A DNA stretch of 64,000 bases from Propionibacteriaceae bacterium (GTDB lineage Bacteria; Actinomycetota; Actinomycetes; Propionibacteriales; Propionibacteriaceae), in assembly GCA_031271975.1 (NCBI GenBank), contig JAISUR010000045.1:1-64000 (forward strand), written 5' to 3'. The position numbers and the translations under genes were made by a program. The notes under the pieces were generated by a model, which was not told the origin of the DNA, ran no database searches, and saw nothing but the letters and a program-made list of their open reading frames with translations. Each line of letters opens with the position of its first letter. Position 1 is the first letter of the stretch. Shown piece by piece: positions 14,797 to 23,779 of the stretch.

Positions 14797-16351
14797 TGAT
14801 GATCCAGGTCGGGGAGTAGTACACGCCGGTGATGGACGTCGAATACACCACGTTGGAGCCGGGCTGCAACAGTGGCACGTACGGCCCTTCGGCGAGCAGC
14901 AGGTTACCCCATTCTTCGAACTTCGCCTGGCGCTGGGCCGGGTCGCTTGTCGTCAGCAACTCGGCGGCCAAAGCCTCGATGGCCGGATTCGCGCCCGCCT
15001 GCCAGTTCACCCGCAGGCCCATCCACTGGCCAGGCGAGTAGGGCAGATAGTCGTTGCCCTCGGAGTAGTCCGGAATCCAGTACCACAAGCCGATCTGCTC
15101 TTTGCCGTCCCGGTAGGCGTCCACCTCGGTGGCGAACGGCGCCGGCGCTAACTCGACCGTGATGCCGGCTTCGGCGAGTTGCACCTGGAGGCGTTCGGCG
15201 AGGGTTTGCAGGCTGACGCCCGTCGGGTCGATGTCGTTGGCGTACGACAACGTGATGGTCTTGCCGCTCGCACCCGCAGCGGCCGCAGCGGTCTTGGCCG
15301 CCTCCAGGTCACGCTTCAACCGGGAGCTTTCCGGGAGCCCGCCGACGAACTGCGCCGGGACCGCGCCGGTGGACTGGATCGCCCCAGAGCCCGCCACCTC
15401 CAGCAGGCCGTCGTAGTCGATGGCGGACTTGACCGCCTTCCAGAACTCGGGCTTGGCCGTCACTTCGGAGATGGCCGGGTCGGTGTTGATGATGAGGAAG
15501 ACGGTGGTCGCCGACGGCACCGAGTCCACCTTCACGGTGTCGGCCAGGTCGGAAACCATGTCGCCCAGCAGGCCGAGCGCAACCTGGGAGTCGCCGCGCT
15601 CAACGTTCATTTTCTGCGTGGCGGGCTCGACGTTGCGGAAGATCACTTTCTCAAACGTAGGGGTTTGCGGGCCGTTGTAGTTGGGGTTCTTCACCAAGAC
15701 GGCTTGCGAACGCACGTCGAAGGATTCCAGGATGTACGGCCCGGATCCGGCCGAGTTCGCGTTCAGCCACTCCTCGGCGGCGTCATTCTCATCCACGGTA
15801 CCGCCGTTGGCCTGTACCACCTTCGAGTTGAGGATGGCCAGCGGCGGCGCGGTGAGCACCACGGGCAGCGCCGGGTGAGGGGCGGCCGTCGTCAGCTTGA
15901 CCGTCATGTCGTCGATCTTCTCCACTGTGACGCCGTCGAACAGGTAGGACGGGTTGCCCTTCATGCCGGTGAGGCGGGTGAGCGAGAAGACCACGTCGTC
16001 GGCCGTCACAGGGCTGCCGTCGGAGAACACGCGGCCCTCTTGCAGGGTGAAGGTGAATTCGGTCAACTCTTCGTTGGCCGTGTAGGTGGCGAGGTTCGGC
16101 ACCACTGTGCTCGTGTCCTCGTCACCGTAGGTGAGCAAGTTGTCGTACATCGCCTTGACGAGCATCTGGGCGGTCGGTTCGAACTCGCGGCCGGGGTCGA
16201 TCGTCTTCATGTCGAACGTGGTGTCGATGACGATCTGGTCGGTGGACGCGGGGGCCGCTTGCGTGCCGGACGTGCCGGATTGGCCGCAGCCGGACAGCAG
16301 CAGGGCCGTACACGCGGCGAACAACATAGCTTTGGGGAGGAGATGTTTCAT
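14768..16351 (-). CDS. Peptide ABC transporter substrate-binding lipoprotein (SBP_bac_5)
   Basis: A 527-residue family-5 solute-binding lipoprotein, first gene of the importer operon. The signal MKHLLPKAMLFAACTALLLS ends in the lipobox LLSGC (Cys22). Family hallmarks include DMKTIDPGREFEPTAQMLVK, VFSDGSPVTADDVVFSLTR (the SBP_bac_5 signature) and the paired-lobe C-terminus WIINAAALGVAS. Proteins of this family capture oligopeptides, dipeptides or nickel chelates outside the membrane; the ligand cannot be told here. The start is the ATG at 16351 with GAGAGG about ten bases upstream; the open frame continues to 16591 only through repeat DNA. Confidence 0.92.
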   Translation of the reverse strand: MKHLLPKAMLFAACTALLLSGCGQSGTSGTQAAPASTDQIVIDTTFDMKTIDPGREFEPTAQMLVKAMYDNLLTYGDEDTSTVVPNLATYTANEELTEFTFTLQEGRVFSDGSPVTADDVVFSLTRLTGMKGNPSYLFDGVTVEKIDDMTVKLTTAAPHPALPVVLTAPPLAILNSKVVQANGGTVDENDAAEEWLNANSAGSGPYILESFDVRSQAVLVKNPNYNGPQTPTFEKVIFRNVEPATQKMNVERGDSQVALGLLGDMVSDLADTVKVDSVPSATTVFLIINTDPAISEVTAKPEFWKAVKSAIDYDGLLEVAGSGAIQSTGAVPAQFVGGLPESSRLKRDLEAAKTAAAAAGASGKTITLSYANDIDPTGVSLQTLAERLQVQLAEAGITVELAPAPFATEVDAYRDGKEQIGLWYWIPDYSEGNDYLPYSPGQWMGLRVNWQAGANPAIEALAAELLTTSDPAQRQAKFEEWGNLLLAEGPYVPLLQPGSNVVYSTSITGVYYSPTWIINAAALGVAS

Positions 16352-16468
16352 GGGCCGGATACCTCTCAAACGATGACGGGGAGTCCTTTGGGAGGCTAGA
16401 GGGCGTTGGTTACGGCTGCGGGGCCGATATGTAACGATTGGGTAACACGGCTTGTCAGATTCCCCATG

Positions 16469-16551
16469 CGTCATCCCATGCACGCCGCAGGCGTGCCCCT
16501 GCCGGGGCACACGGACTACGTCCGAGACCCCGGAACGAGTCCGGGGTGACG
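16469..16551. repeat. Dispersed palindromic repeat, copy 4 (left arm deleted)
   Basis: The gap 16352-16610 contains a shortened element: CGTCATCCCATGCACGCCGC, the central hairpin around GGCGTGCCCCTGCCGGGGCA, CGGACTACGTCCGAG and the right arm CCCCGGAACGAGTCCGGGG followed by TGACG. The remaining part next to the binding-protein gene should hold the importer promoter. It has an AT-richer patch with direct repeats of GTTAC (about 16405-16445), but no boxes I would call with confidence. Confidence 0.7.
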
Positions 16552-16610
16552 GTGGTGGGGGTGGTCTTCGATGACAGGAGGGGATCCTCAATGACGGTGG
16601 GGCTGTTCTA

Positions 16611-17108
16611 CTACCTGCGCGAAGTCGGCTGACCGTCCAGGGCTTTGTTGACGAGAGCGTCGGCGGCCTTGTTTTCGGCGCGGGGCACCCAGTGCCAGCT
16701 GATCTGCTCCGGGCGCAGGCTGGAGGCCCGCAGTGCGAGCGGTTTCATGTCGGGGTGTTTGATCTTCCAACGGCCGGCCATCTGCTCTATGACCAGCTTC
16801 GAATCCATGCGGACCTCAACGGCGGCGTCGGGCGCGATCGCGCGGGCCATTTCCAGGCCCGCGATCAGGCCGGAATACTCGGCGACATTGTTGGACGCGA
16901 CGCCGATGGCTTTGCCCTCGCGGTTCAGGACTTCACCGGTGGCCGCATCCTCCACCAGCGCTCCGTAGGCGGCCTGGCCGGGATTGCCGCGCGAGCCACC
17001 GTCGGCGCGCACGATCAGCTTGCGGGCGGCCGGTCGGGCCGGCTCTGGGGCCGGCGGCGGATCGAAAAGCGACGGCCCGCCCTGCGGCACGCGCGGAGCC
17101 CTAGCCAT
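16611..17108 (-). CDS. rnhA: Ribonuclease HI
   Basis: A 165-residue RNase H fold enzyme that degrades the RNA strand of RNA:DNA hybrids. The four catalytic acids are present: Asp36 (VRADGGSRGNPG), Glu77 (NNVAEYSGLIAG), Asp102 (VRMDSKLVIEQM) and Asp150 (RAENKAADALVN). About 30 proline-rich residues precede the domain. The family resembles the RNase H domain of mycobacterial Rv2228c, but the C-terminal phosphatase domain of that protein is absent. The ATG at 17108 overlaps the stop of the upstream zinc-ribbon gene by 8 nt, the usual actinobacterial pairing. Confidence 0.92.
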   Translation of the reverse strand: MARAPRVPQGGPSLFDPPPAPEPARPAARKLIVRADGGSRGNPGQAAYGALVEDAATGEVLNREGKAIGVASNNVAEYSGLIAGLEMARAIAPDAAVEVRMDSKLVIEQMAGRWKIKHPDMKPLALRASSLRPEQISWHWVPRAENKAADALVNKALDGQPTSRR

Positions 17109-17829
17109 TGCGCACCAGGATGCGGTCGCACTCCTCACAGCGCAGCACGTCGTCGTCCGCGGCGGAAAGATAGCGGTCCAACGCGGAGGCGGTGGCCTCC
17201 AATTGGCAGCCCTCGCAGCGCTTGCCCGCCAAGCGGGCCGCGCCCACTCCCCCGGCCCGCGCGCGGATCTTGTCGTACAGGGCCAGCAGATCGGCGGGCA
17301 CATCGGCGGCCAGCGCGGCGCGTTTGTCCTGCTCAACGGCCAGTTGCGCGTCAATATCGGCCACCTGGTCGTCGCGGGACGTCATCAGCGCCCGCAGGCC
17401 CTTCTCGCACTCGGCGCGCTGGGCGGCCAATTCGGCGCGCTCCGCGGTAGCGGTCTCCAGACGCTCCATCACGTCGAGCTGGGCGTCCTCCAGATCGGAA
17501 ATGCGCCGCTCCAGATGGGCCAGTTCGTCGATCATCGCCTGCAACGCCTTGGGATCGGCCGCGCCGTCGTCGACGCGTTTCTGGTTGCGGGCTTGGCGTT
17601 CCTTGACCGGCACCAAGTCAGCCTCGGCCTTCGCGACGGCGGCCTCCAAGTCGCCGACCACGGTGTCGGCGGCGGTGATGGCCTCAATCAGGGAGCGCCG
17701 TATCTTCTGGCCCTCCGCGATCTGCGCGTGCTCCGGCAACGTCTTGCGCTTGTGTTCCTCCTGCGCAATCGCCGTGTCCACGGCTTGGACGTCCAACAGC
17801 AGCCTCTGGGCGCTTGGGGCAGCCTTCAT
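17101..17829 (-). CDS. Coiled-coil zinc-ribbon protein (DUF164 / zf-RING_7)
   Basis: The 242-residue protein has a long N-terminal coiled coil (residues about 10-185, rich in Glu, Ala, Leu, Arg) and a C-terminal zinc ribbon with paired CxxC motifs, KRCEGCQLE and RCEECDRILV. Homologues in mycobacteria and other actinobacteria stand next to RNase HI and are of unknown function; binding of nucleic acid or protein has been suggested. The ATG at 17829 has a good GGAGGG ribosome site. It forms a two-gene operon with rnhA. Confidence 0.9.
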   Translation of the reverse strand: MKAAPSAQRLLLDVQAVDTAIAQEEHKRKTLPEHAQIAEGQKIRRSLIEAITAADTVVGDLEAAVAKAEADLVPVKERQARNQKRVDDGAADPKALQAMIDELAHLERRISDLEDAQLDVMERLETATAERAELAAQRAECEKGLRALMTSRDDQVADIDAQLAVEQDKRAALAADVPADLLALYDKIRARAGGVGAARLAGKRCEGCQLEATASALDRYLSAADDDVLRCEECDRILVRNG

Positions 17830-17885
17830 GAGAACCCTCCATATGTTTCAATTCACTCTACCGAAGGTGAAGCGTGCTCGCGCCA

Positions 17886-18001
17886 CGTCATCCCGGACTT
17901 GTTGGGACATCCTGGGACGAAGTCCCATGCGCGCCGCAGGCGTGCCCCTGACGGGACACACGGACTACGTCCGAGATCCCGGAACAAGTCCGGGATGACG
18001 G
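17886..18001. repeat. Dispersed multi-hairpin palindromic repeat, copy 5
   Basis: A full element between two divergent promoter regions: left arm CCCGGACTTGTTGGGACAT (partly mutated), GGGACGAAGTCCC, a centre with CGCCGCAGGCGTGCCCC, CGGACTACGTCCGAG and right arm CCCGGAACAAGTCCGGGAT with GACG. It separates the zinc-ribbon operon from trpB2. Confidence 0.8.
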
Positions 18002-18096
18002 TGAAGGGGTCTGCGGCGACGAGTGGCGGTGCTGGTCTTCGATGACGGTGGGGGTGCTCCGAATGAGAGGGTCGGGAAACGACCCCTATCGTGGGT

Positions 18097-19410
18097 ATGC
18101 TTTCGCCCGTGAGTGAACAAACAAAAGTCGTGCTCACCGAAGCCGACATCCCTACACACTGGTACAACATCGTCGCTGATCTGCCAACGCCGCCAGCACC
18201 GCCGCTGCACCCCGCCACGGACCAGCCGCTCGTCCCGGACGACCTGATCGCGCTGTTCCCCATGGGCCTGATCGAACAAGAGGCCTCCGCCGAACGCTGG
18301 ATCCCGATCCCTGACGAGGTCCGTGAGGTCTACAAGCTTTGGCGCCCGTCCCCCATGTATCGCGCCTACCGCCTGGAGAAAGCCCTGGGCACGCCCGCGC
18401 GCATCTACTACAAGTACGAAGGCGCGTCGCCGGTTGGCAGCCACAAGGCCAACTCGTCGGTGCCGCAGGCGTACTTCAACAAGATCGCCGGGCGCACCCG
18501 CTTGACGACGGAAACCGGCGCGGGCCAGTGGGGCGCCGCTCTGGCGTTCGCCGCCGAGACGTTCGGCCTCAAGTGCGACATCTGGCAGGTGCGTTCCTCG
18601 TTCGAGGGCAAGCCGTACCGCCACGCGCAGATGGAAGTCTTCGGCGCCTGGTCGATCGGGTCGCCGTCGGAGACCACCGAGATCGGCCGGAAGCTGCGCG
18701 AGCAGTTCCCGGACACGTCCGGCTCGCTCGGCATGGCCATCTCCGAGGCCGTCGAAGCCGCCGTGAAGGATCCGAACGCGTCGTATTCGCTGGGTTCAGT
18801 GCTCAACCACGTACTGCTGCACCAGACCGTCATCGGGCAAGAGGCGCTCAAGCAGCTTGAGGTTTTCGGCGAGCCGAAACTCGACTACCTCTTCGCTTGT
18901 GCGGGCGGCGGCTCCAACCTGGGCGGCATCTCGTTCCCGGTCATCCGGGAAAACCTGGAAGGCCGTCAGAACACGACCATCGTGGCTTGCGAGCCGAAAG
19001 CCGCCCCGTCGCTGACCGAGGGCGAGTTCCGCTACGACTTCGGCGACACGGCCGGCATGACGCCCAAGCTGAAGATGTACACGCTCGGCCAGAACTTCGT
19101 GCCCGACCCGGTCCACGCCGGCGGCCTGCGCTACCACGGCATGGCGCCACTGGTTTCGCACGCCTACCACGAGGGCCTGGTGAAGGCCATCTCGGTGCGG
19201 CAGCGCGAGGCGTTCGAGGCCGGCGTGCTGTTCTCGCGCGCCGAGGGCATCATCCCAGCGTCCGAATCGAACCACGCCATCGCCGGGGCGATCCGGCAGG
19301 CCAAGCAGGCCGCTGAGGGCGAGGTCATCTTGATCGGCGTCTCCGGCAGCGGTTTGTTGGATCTTCCGGCCTACACGGAGTTCCTGAGCGGCGAGATGGC
19401 CGACAGCTAA
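18097..19410 (+). CDS. trpB: Tryptophan synthase beta chain, TrpB2 type
   Basis: A 437-residue PLP enzyme of the TrpB2 subgroup, recognised by the N-terminal KVVLTEADIPTHWYNI and the long insertion region. The Schiff-base lysine is Lys117 in GSHKANS, and the phosphate-binding loop is CAGGGSNLGG. It condenses indole (or phosphoserine/serine-derived aminoacrylate) into tryptophan. No trpA or other trp gene is nearby; TrpB2 enzymes often work without a dedicated alpha subunit, as indole-salvaging or accessory synthases. The start is uncertain: GTG 18091, ATG 18097 and GTG 18109 are in frame, and TATGCT at 18096-18101 could be a -10 box, which would make GTG 18109 a leaderless start. Confidence 0.92.
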   Translation: MLSPVSEQTKVVLTEADIPTHWYNIVADLPTPPAPPLHPATDQPLVPDDLIALFPMGLIEQEASAERWIPIPDEVREVYKLWRPSPMYRAYRLEKALGTPARIYYKYEGASPVGSHKANSSVPQAYFNKIAGRTRLTTETGAGQWGAALAFAAETFGLKCDIWQVRSSFEGKPYRHAQMEVFGAWSIGSPSETTEIGRKLREQFPDTSGSLGMAISEAVEAAVKDPNASYSLGSVLNHVLLHQTVIGQEALKQLEVFGEPKLDYLFACAGGGSNLGGISFPVIRENLEGRQNTTIVACEPKAAPSLTEGEFRYDFGDTAGMTPKLKMYTLGQNFVPDPVHAGGLRYHGMAPLVSHAYHEGLVKAISVRQREAFEAGVLFSRAEGIIPASESNHAIAGAIRQAKQAAEGEVILIGVSGSGLLDLPAYTEFLSGEMADS

Positions 19411-19429
19411 ACACAAGAAACGACAAGTC

Positions 19430-19460
19430 AGGGCGGCGGCGCACAAGCGTTCGCCGCCCT
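19430..19460. terminator. Probable bidirectional hairpin terminator
   Basis: A perfect 9-bp stem, AGGGCGGCG at 19430-19438 pairing with CGCCGCCCT at 19452-19460, lies in the 51-nt gap between the convergent trpB2 and stress-protein genes. There is no clear U-run, which is common for GC-rich actinobacterial terminators. Confidence 0.6.
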
Positions 19461-19461
19461 G

Positions 19462-20157
19462 TCAGTTCTGCTGCTGGTCCGATGGCGGCTGCTGGTCCGA
19501 CGTCGGCGGTTGCGGCTCGGCAGGCGGCTGGTATTGCTGCGGAGCATACTGCGCGGGCGGCGGATACTGCTGGGCCGGCGGCGCGTACGCCGAGGGATAC
19601 GGCTGGGCCGGATATTGGTAGGCCGGATACTGGTAGGCCAGTTGCGGCGGGGCGGCGGAGAAAGCCGCGGCCCGGATTTCCGGCATGGCCTGGATGATCT
19701 CGCGGGCCTTCCCGGCCACCTTGTGCTCGCACAGCAGTTCGTAGCTGGTGGCGATCGTCTGCGTGATCGACGTGAAATCGCGTTTGCCCCGCGAAGCCCA
19801 GTAGCTCAACACGGACATGCCGATGCCGATAAGCACGCCAATCAGGAGCGCGCTCGCGAACAGGACCATCGTGTTGGCCCCGGGCATGAACAGGATCATC
19901 AGAATCGCCACCATGAGGCCGGTCGTCAGGCCCGACTGGACGCCGCGCAGCAGCACCGTGCCCCAAGTCTGGCGGCCGGTCACCCGCTCCAGCGACTTCA
20001 AGTCTGTGCCGACAATGCACAGATTCTGCACCGGAAACTCCTTGTCGGCCAGGTTGTCCACCACTTTCTGCGCCTCTTCGTAGGTGCGGAACACACCCAC
20101 CGACTGGGGATACTCCAAGGAGAACAGCTTCGCAAGCCTCGGATTCTGCTGGGTCAC
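19462..20157 (-). CDS. YflT-type general stress membrane protein with Pro/Gln/Tyr-rich tail
   Basis: A 231-residue protein. Residues 1-75 resemble the YflT/general-stress domain (SVGVFRTYEEAQKVVDNLAD, then FPVQNLCIVGTDLKSLERVT). Two hydrophobic hairpin helices follow (about 70-95 and 100-125), a short amphipathic domain, and then a disordered tail of repeated YQYPAYQYPAQPY / PPAQQYPPPAQY units. It begins with GTG at 20157, overlapping the stop of the lyase gene by four bases (GTGA). Family members are induced by stress in Firmicutes and actinobacteria; molecular function is unknown. Confidence 0.8.
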   Translation of the reverse strand: MTQQNPRLAKLFSLEYPQSVGVFRTYEEAQKVVDNLADKEFPVQNLCIVGTDLKSLERVTGRQTWGTVLLRGVQSGLTTGLMVAILMILFMPGANTMVLFASALLIGVLIGIGMSVLSYWASRGKRDFTSITQTIATSYELLCEHKVAGKAREIIQAMPEIRAAAFSAAPPQLAYQYPAYQYPAQPYPSAYAPPAQQYPPPAQYAPQQYQPPAEPQPPTSDQQPPSDQQQN

Positions 20158-21074
20158 AGCCCTGCCGCCTTTCCACGGGCGAGGATCGCCGCCGCCAGCT
20201 TCACGCCGGCCTCGTCGATCATCTCGTCGTCCACCACAATCGCGCCAACGGCGCCACCAGCAAGCGTAGCCGCTTGGGCATAGGCCGCCATGATTCGGCT
20301 CGCACGCTCGAAGTCGGCGGCCTTCGGGGTGAATATCTGGTTCCCGGCGGCCACCTGGTCCGGGTGCAGCACCCATTTGCCGTCATATCCCAACGCCGCC
20401 GACGCGCTCGCCGAGGCGCGGAACCCCGCCAGGTCGCGGATCGCCACATACGGCCCGTCGATGGCCTGCAAACCGTTGGCGCGGGCCGCCACGAGGATCG
20501 ACATGAGCACATGGTGGAACGCGTCGGCGGGATACCCCTGCGGTTGCGCGCCCACCTGCAGCCCGCCCATGCCCAGCGAAGCCATGAAATCGCCCGGCCC
20601 GTACACCAGTGATACCAGCCGCTCGCTGGCTTGGGCGATTTCGGCCACGTGCAGCAGCCCGTTGGCATCCTCGATCTGCACCTCCAAGCCGATGCCGCCC
20701 ACCGTCAGGCCGGCCGTCTGCTCCACCTGGGTCAGCAACAGGTCGAGTGCTTTGACCTGCGTGGCGTCTTGCGTCTTCGGCAACACCAGCGCGTCGATCT
20801 TCGCCCCCGCTCCCAGGACCACTTCGACCACGTCCGCGTACGTCCACGGCGTCTCCCAGCCGTTCACCCGCACCGTGACCACCGGCGCGGCGAACTCGCC
20901 GTCCAGCAGCGCCGCCACGATCCGGGCGCGCGACTCGGCCTTCACCGCCGGGGCGACCGCATCCTCCAAGTCGAGGAAGATGGCGTCGACCGGAAGCGTG
21001 CGCGCCTTCGCGATGAAGCGGTCCGACGAGCCAGGCACCGCCAATACCGTGCGTCTTGTTCCTGCTTTGCTCAC
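20154..21074 (-). CDS. CitE-like HpcH/HpaI-family CoA lyase
   Basis: A 306-residue TIM-barrel protein of the citrate-lyase beta/malyl-CoA lyase family. Typical elements are RRTVLAVPGSSDRFIAKA (N-terminal CoA pocket), IFLDLEDAVAP, the catalytic LEVQIEDANGLL with its metal-binding Glu, and YGPGDFMASLG. There is no citrate-lyase alpha or gamma gene nearby, so it is not a citrate lyase complex subunit; in actinobacteria stand-alone homologues act on malyl-, citramalyl- or beta-methylmalyl-CoA. GTG start at 21074. It is the first gene of a coupled pair with the stress protein. Confidence 0.87.
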   Translation of the reverse strand: MSKAGTRRTVLAVPGSSDRFIAKARTLPVDAIFLDLEDAVAPAVKAESRARIVAALLDGEFAAPVVTVRVNGWETPWTYADVVEVVLGAGAKIDALVLPKTQDATQVKALDLLLTQVEQTAGLTVGGIGLEVQIEDANGLLHVAEIAQASERLVSLVYGPGDFMASLGMGGLQVGAQPQGYPADAFHHVLMSILVAARANGLQAIDGPYVAIRDLAGFRASASASAALGYDGKWVLHPDQVAAGNQIFTPKAADFERASRIMAAYAQAATLAGGAVGAIVVDDEMIDEAGVKLAAAILARGKAAGL

Positions 21075-21141
21075 GCAGCAAGCCTAATGCTCTGCCTGAA
21101 AAATGGCGCGGCGCTTCGCATGTCTGGTTACGCTGGGACAC

Positions 21142-22104
21142 ATGGACTATTCGATCCCCGAGAATTGGTATCTGCACCCGGAGCGTCCGATCCCCGGCGC
21201 GCCCGACGTGTTCGTGATCACCCCGACGTTCGTGTTCGACCCGGGCAAACCCACCTACCTGCGGCCCGACGACCCAGAGTACTTAGCTGGAAACGAGGAA
21301 TTCGCGACCATCGCGGTGCGGCCCGTCTTCGACACGTTGGCTGTCAACGTGTGGATGCCGAAATACCACCAAGTCAACGGCGCACACCTGGTTGGCGCCG
21401 ACGACCCCATGTCCATCTTCTTCAACGGCGGGCCCACGCCGGTCACCGCGGATATCTTCAACGCGTTCACCCATTTGACGAGCTTCGGAGACTCCCCCAT
21501 CATCGTGTTCTCCCACTCGCAGGGATCGATCCTCAACGGCTATCTGTTGACCGTGCTGCTACCCGAACTGCCCGAGACCACGCAAACCCGGCTGGCAGCC
21601 GACTACCTGATCGGCTGGGGCCTGAACGACACGATCTTGGAACGCACCCGCTACCGGGCGTCGACTTCGCCCACCGACACCGGCACGATCATCTCCTGGA
21701 ACACCGCGACCTGCTCAGAAGTGGCCACGAAACACCGCGCCACCTGGGGCGACGCGTCCACCCGGGCCGTCAACCCGATCACCTTCGACACGACGTCCGA
21801 GCCCATTTCCGCCGCCGAGAACGGCCGCTCGCTGCTGTGCTACCACGACGACCCGACGCCCAGGCTGACCGCCGGGCTGACCGGCGCGAGGCTGCTGCGC
21901 CCCAGCGACGAAGGCGGCCTCTTCGCCGGCCAAGTGGTGCTGGTCGACGTCGACGAACGCACCTTCCGCGACGAGGAATCCATTTGCGGCCAAGACAAAA
22001 CGAACCTCGGCTACACCCACCACTGGGACATCTCGCTGTTCGTCGACACCATCAACCACAACCTGCGCCAGCGGCTGGGAATCGCCGGGTTGCCGGGCCG
22101 GTAG
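21142..22104 (+). CDS. DUF3089 alpha/beta-hydrolase-like protein
   Basis: The 320-residue product matches DUF3089, an alpha/beta hydrolase group: PDVFVITPTFVFDPG near the N-terminus, DIFNAFTHL, then the nucleophile elbow VFSHSQGSILNGYLL with the expected Ser, and a C-terminal HHWDISLFVDTINHNL segment supplying the His. No signal peptide is seen with the chosen ATG at 21142. An upstream in-frame ATG at 21103 would add 13 residues, and I find no strong ribosome site for either. Likely an esterase or lipase of unknown substrate. Confidence 0.75.
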   Translation: MDYSIPENWYLHPERPIPGAPDVFVITPTFVFDPGKPTYLRPDDPEYLAGNEEFATIAVRPVFDTLAVNVWMPKYHQVNGAHLVGADDPMSIFFNGGPTPVTADIFNAFTHLTSFGDSPIIVFSHSQGSILNGYLLTVLLPELPETTQTRLAADYLIGWGLNDTILERTRYRASTSPTDTGTIISWNTATCSEVATKHRATWGDASTRAVNPITFDTTSEPISAAENGRSLLCYHDDPTPRLTAGLTGARLLRPSDEGGLFAGQVVLVDVDERTFRDEESICGQDKTNLGYTHHWDISLFVDTINHNLRQRLGIAGLPGR

Positions 22105-22116
22105 GGGCTGGGCGGC

Positions 22117-22365
22117 CAACCGGCCAGGGGCGCCCTTACGGGCACCATCGGACTAGCGGCCCGGCTGGTAAGGGGCGCCCTTGCGGGCACCATCGGACTG
22201 GCGTCCGAAGATCCCGGAACAAGTCCGGGATGACGAGGGGGCGTTGCGGGATGACCAATTGGGTTGAGGGATGACGAGCGGGGTTGAGGGGTGGCGACTC
22301 CGCCTTACCCCGTCATGCCGGACTCGTTCCGGCATCTCCGGACGCAGTCCGGCCGGCGATGGGGC
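22117..22365. repeat. Dispersed palindromic repeats, rearranged copies 6
   Basis: Tail-to-tail gap between the DUF3089 gene and the amidase. Two short direct repeats (GGGGCGCCCTTACGGGCACC and the same with TTGCGGG) precede a right arm CCCGGAACAAGTCCGGGAT followed by GACGAG. A separate left arm GCCGGACTCGTTCCGGCAT with CGGACGCAGTCCGG ends the gap. The arms could serve as terminator hairpins for both convergent genes. Confidence 0.7.
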
Positions 22366-22381
22366 GAGCGCGGCAGCGCTC

Positions 22382-23752
22382 TCAATATGCGCTCTCAAGC
22401 TGCGCCGACAGTGCGAGCAGCAGCTCTTCGGCCCCGAACTGGGCGCCCAGCATGACGCCGATCGGGAGGCGCACCGAGTCCACTTCGGCGGTGTGCAGCG
22501 GGAGCGAGATGGCGGGCAGGCCGGAGACGTTGTAGACGCTCGTCCAAGGGGTGAAGCGGGTTTGGGCGGCGAAATCAGCGGCGGGATCCGCGTCGTCGCG
22601 CAGCTCGCCTATCTTGGCGGGCGGCTGGGCCAGCGTGGGTGTCAAGATGGCGTCCAGGCCGGCCCAGCGTTCGGCCACTTGGGCGGCTATGCGCTGGGCT
22701 TGGACGAGCGCGGCGGCGTAGGCGTCGCCGGTCACTTTGCGGCCCTGTTCGGCCAGCCAGCGCGTCAACGGCCGCAGCTTGGGCCACTGGTCTTCCGGCA
22801 CGGGCAAGGAGGACGCGCCCACGCTCCACAGCGCGGCGAACGCGTCCCACTGGGCGATCTCCATCGGCACCGGCGCGGGCACTATGTCGTGGCCGAGTGA
22901 GGCGAGCAGGGCGACCGTCTTGTCCACCGCTTCCAGGCACGCCGGGTGCACGTCCGCTTCCGCGATGATGGGCGTCGTCAGCACCCCGACGCGCAGCTTT
23001 CCGGGGTCGCGGTCGCAGGCTTGCCGGAACGTGCCCGCGGGCTGGGGCGCGTAGAAAGCGTCCCCGGGGCGCGGACCGGCGATGGCGTCCAAGCCGAGGG
23101 CGGTGTCGCGCACGGTGCGGGTCAGAACCCCGTTCGTGGTCAGACCCGGGCCGGGAACACCGTATGGGCCGTGCGACACCCGGCCCCGGCTGGGTTTGAG
23201 GCCCACGATGCCGCAGGCCGACGCCGGGATGCGGATTGATCCGCCGCCGTCCGAGCCCTGCGCGATGGCGACGATGCCCGCCGCCACTGCGGCTGCCGCC
23301 CCCCCGCTGGAACCGCCCGCCGAACGGGTCAGATCCCAAGGCGTACGCGCCGGGGGTGCGTTGTCGGGCTCGGTGTAGCACGGAAAGCCGAACTCGGGTG
23401 TGTTGGTCTTGCCGACCATCACCGTGCCCGCCGCGCGCAGCCATTGTGCGACGCCATCGGTCACCTGGGCGATCACGCCTTTCATGACGGCCGCGCCGCA
23501 TTCCCAAGGCAAACCCGCCACCTGGTTGAGGTCTTTGACCGGGCACGGCACGCCGACCAGCGGCAGGTGCGCGTACTTGGGCAGATCGGCGTCGATTTCG
23601 GCCGCCTGCCGCAGGGCGTACTCATCGGCCAGATGAACGAACGCACCCACATCGGCGCGCTCCCGCGCGCGGGACAGCGCCTGCTCGGTGGCCGCCACGG
23701 CCGTGGTTTCCCCGTCGCGGATCGCTGCCGCTAGCTGCTCGGCTGTCTGCAT
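22382..23752 (-). CDS. Amidase (amidase-signature family)
   Basis: A 456-residue amidase-signature enzyme. The Ser-cisSer-Lys centre is visible: Lys in PCPVKDLNQVAG, the Gly/Ser-rich signature SAGGSSGGAAAAVAAG, and the nucleophile region GSDGGGSIRIPASACG. GKTNTPEFGF, just before the signature, is a further hallmark. It is not part of a gatCAB cluster, so it is not the tRNA amidotransferase; it probably hydrolyses small amides. Start MQTAEQLAAAIRDG at 23752; the frame is open to 23851 only through repeat DNA. Confidence 0.9.
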   Translation of the reverse strand: MQTAEQLAAAIRDGETTAVAATEQALSRARERADVGAFVHLADEYALRQAAEIDADLPKYAHLPLVGVPCPVKDLNQVAGLPWECGAAVMKGVIAQVTDGVAQWLRAAGTVMVGKTNTPEFGFPCYTEPDNAPPARTPWDLTRSAGGSSGGAAAAVAAGIVAIAQGSDGGGSIRIPASACGIVGLKPSRGRVSHGPYGVPGPGLTTNGVLTRTVRDTALGLDAIAGPRPGDAFYAPQPAGTFRQACDRDPGKLRVGVLTTPIIAEADVHPACLEAVDKTVALLASLGHDIVPAPVPMEIAQWDAFAALWSVGASSLPVPEDQWPKLRPLTRWLAEQGRKVTGDAYAAALVQAQRIAAQVAERWAGLDAILTPTLAQPPAKIGELRDDADPAADFAAQTRFTPWTSVYNVSGLPAISLPLHTAEVDSVRLPIGVMLGAQFGAEELLLALSAQLESAY

Positions 23753-23779
23753 GTGGCCTAGCGTAGTTGAGATCCCATC

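Noticed and set aside
22131..22200. Short coding frames through the repeat clusters (for example 22011-22398, 61774-62023)
   Set aside because: They translate the palindromic repeats, giving recurring CRTRSGILG- and SGMT-type peptides, and show no coding signals.
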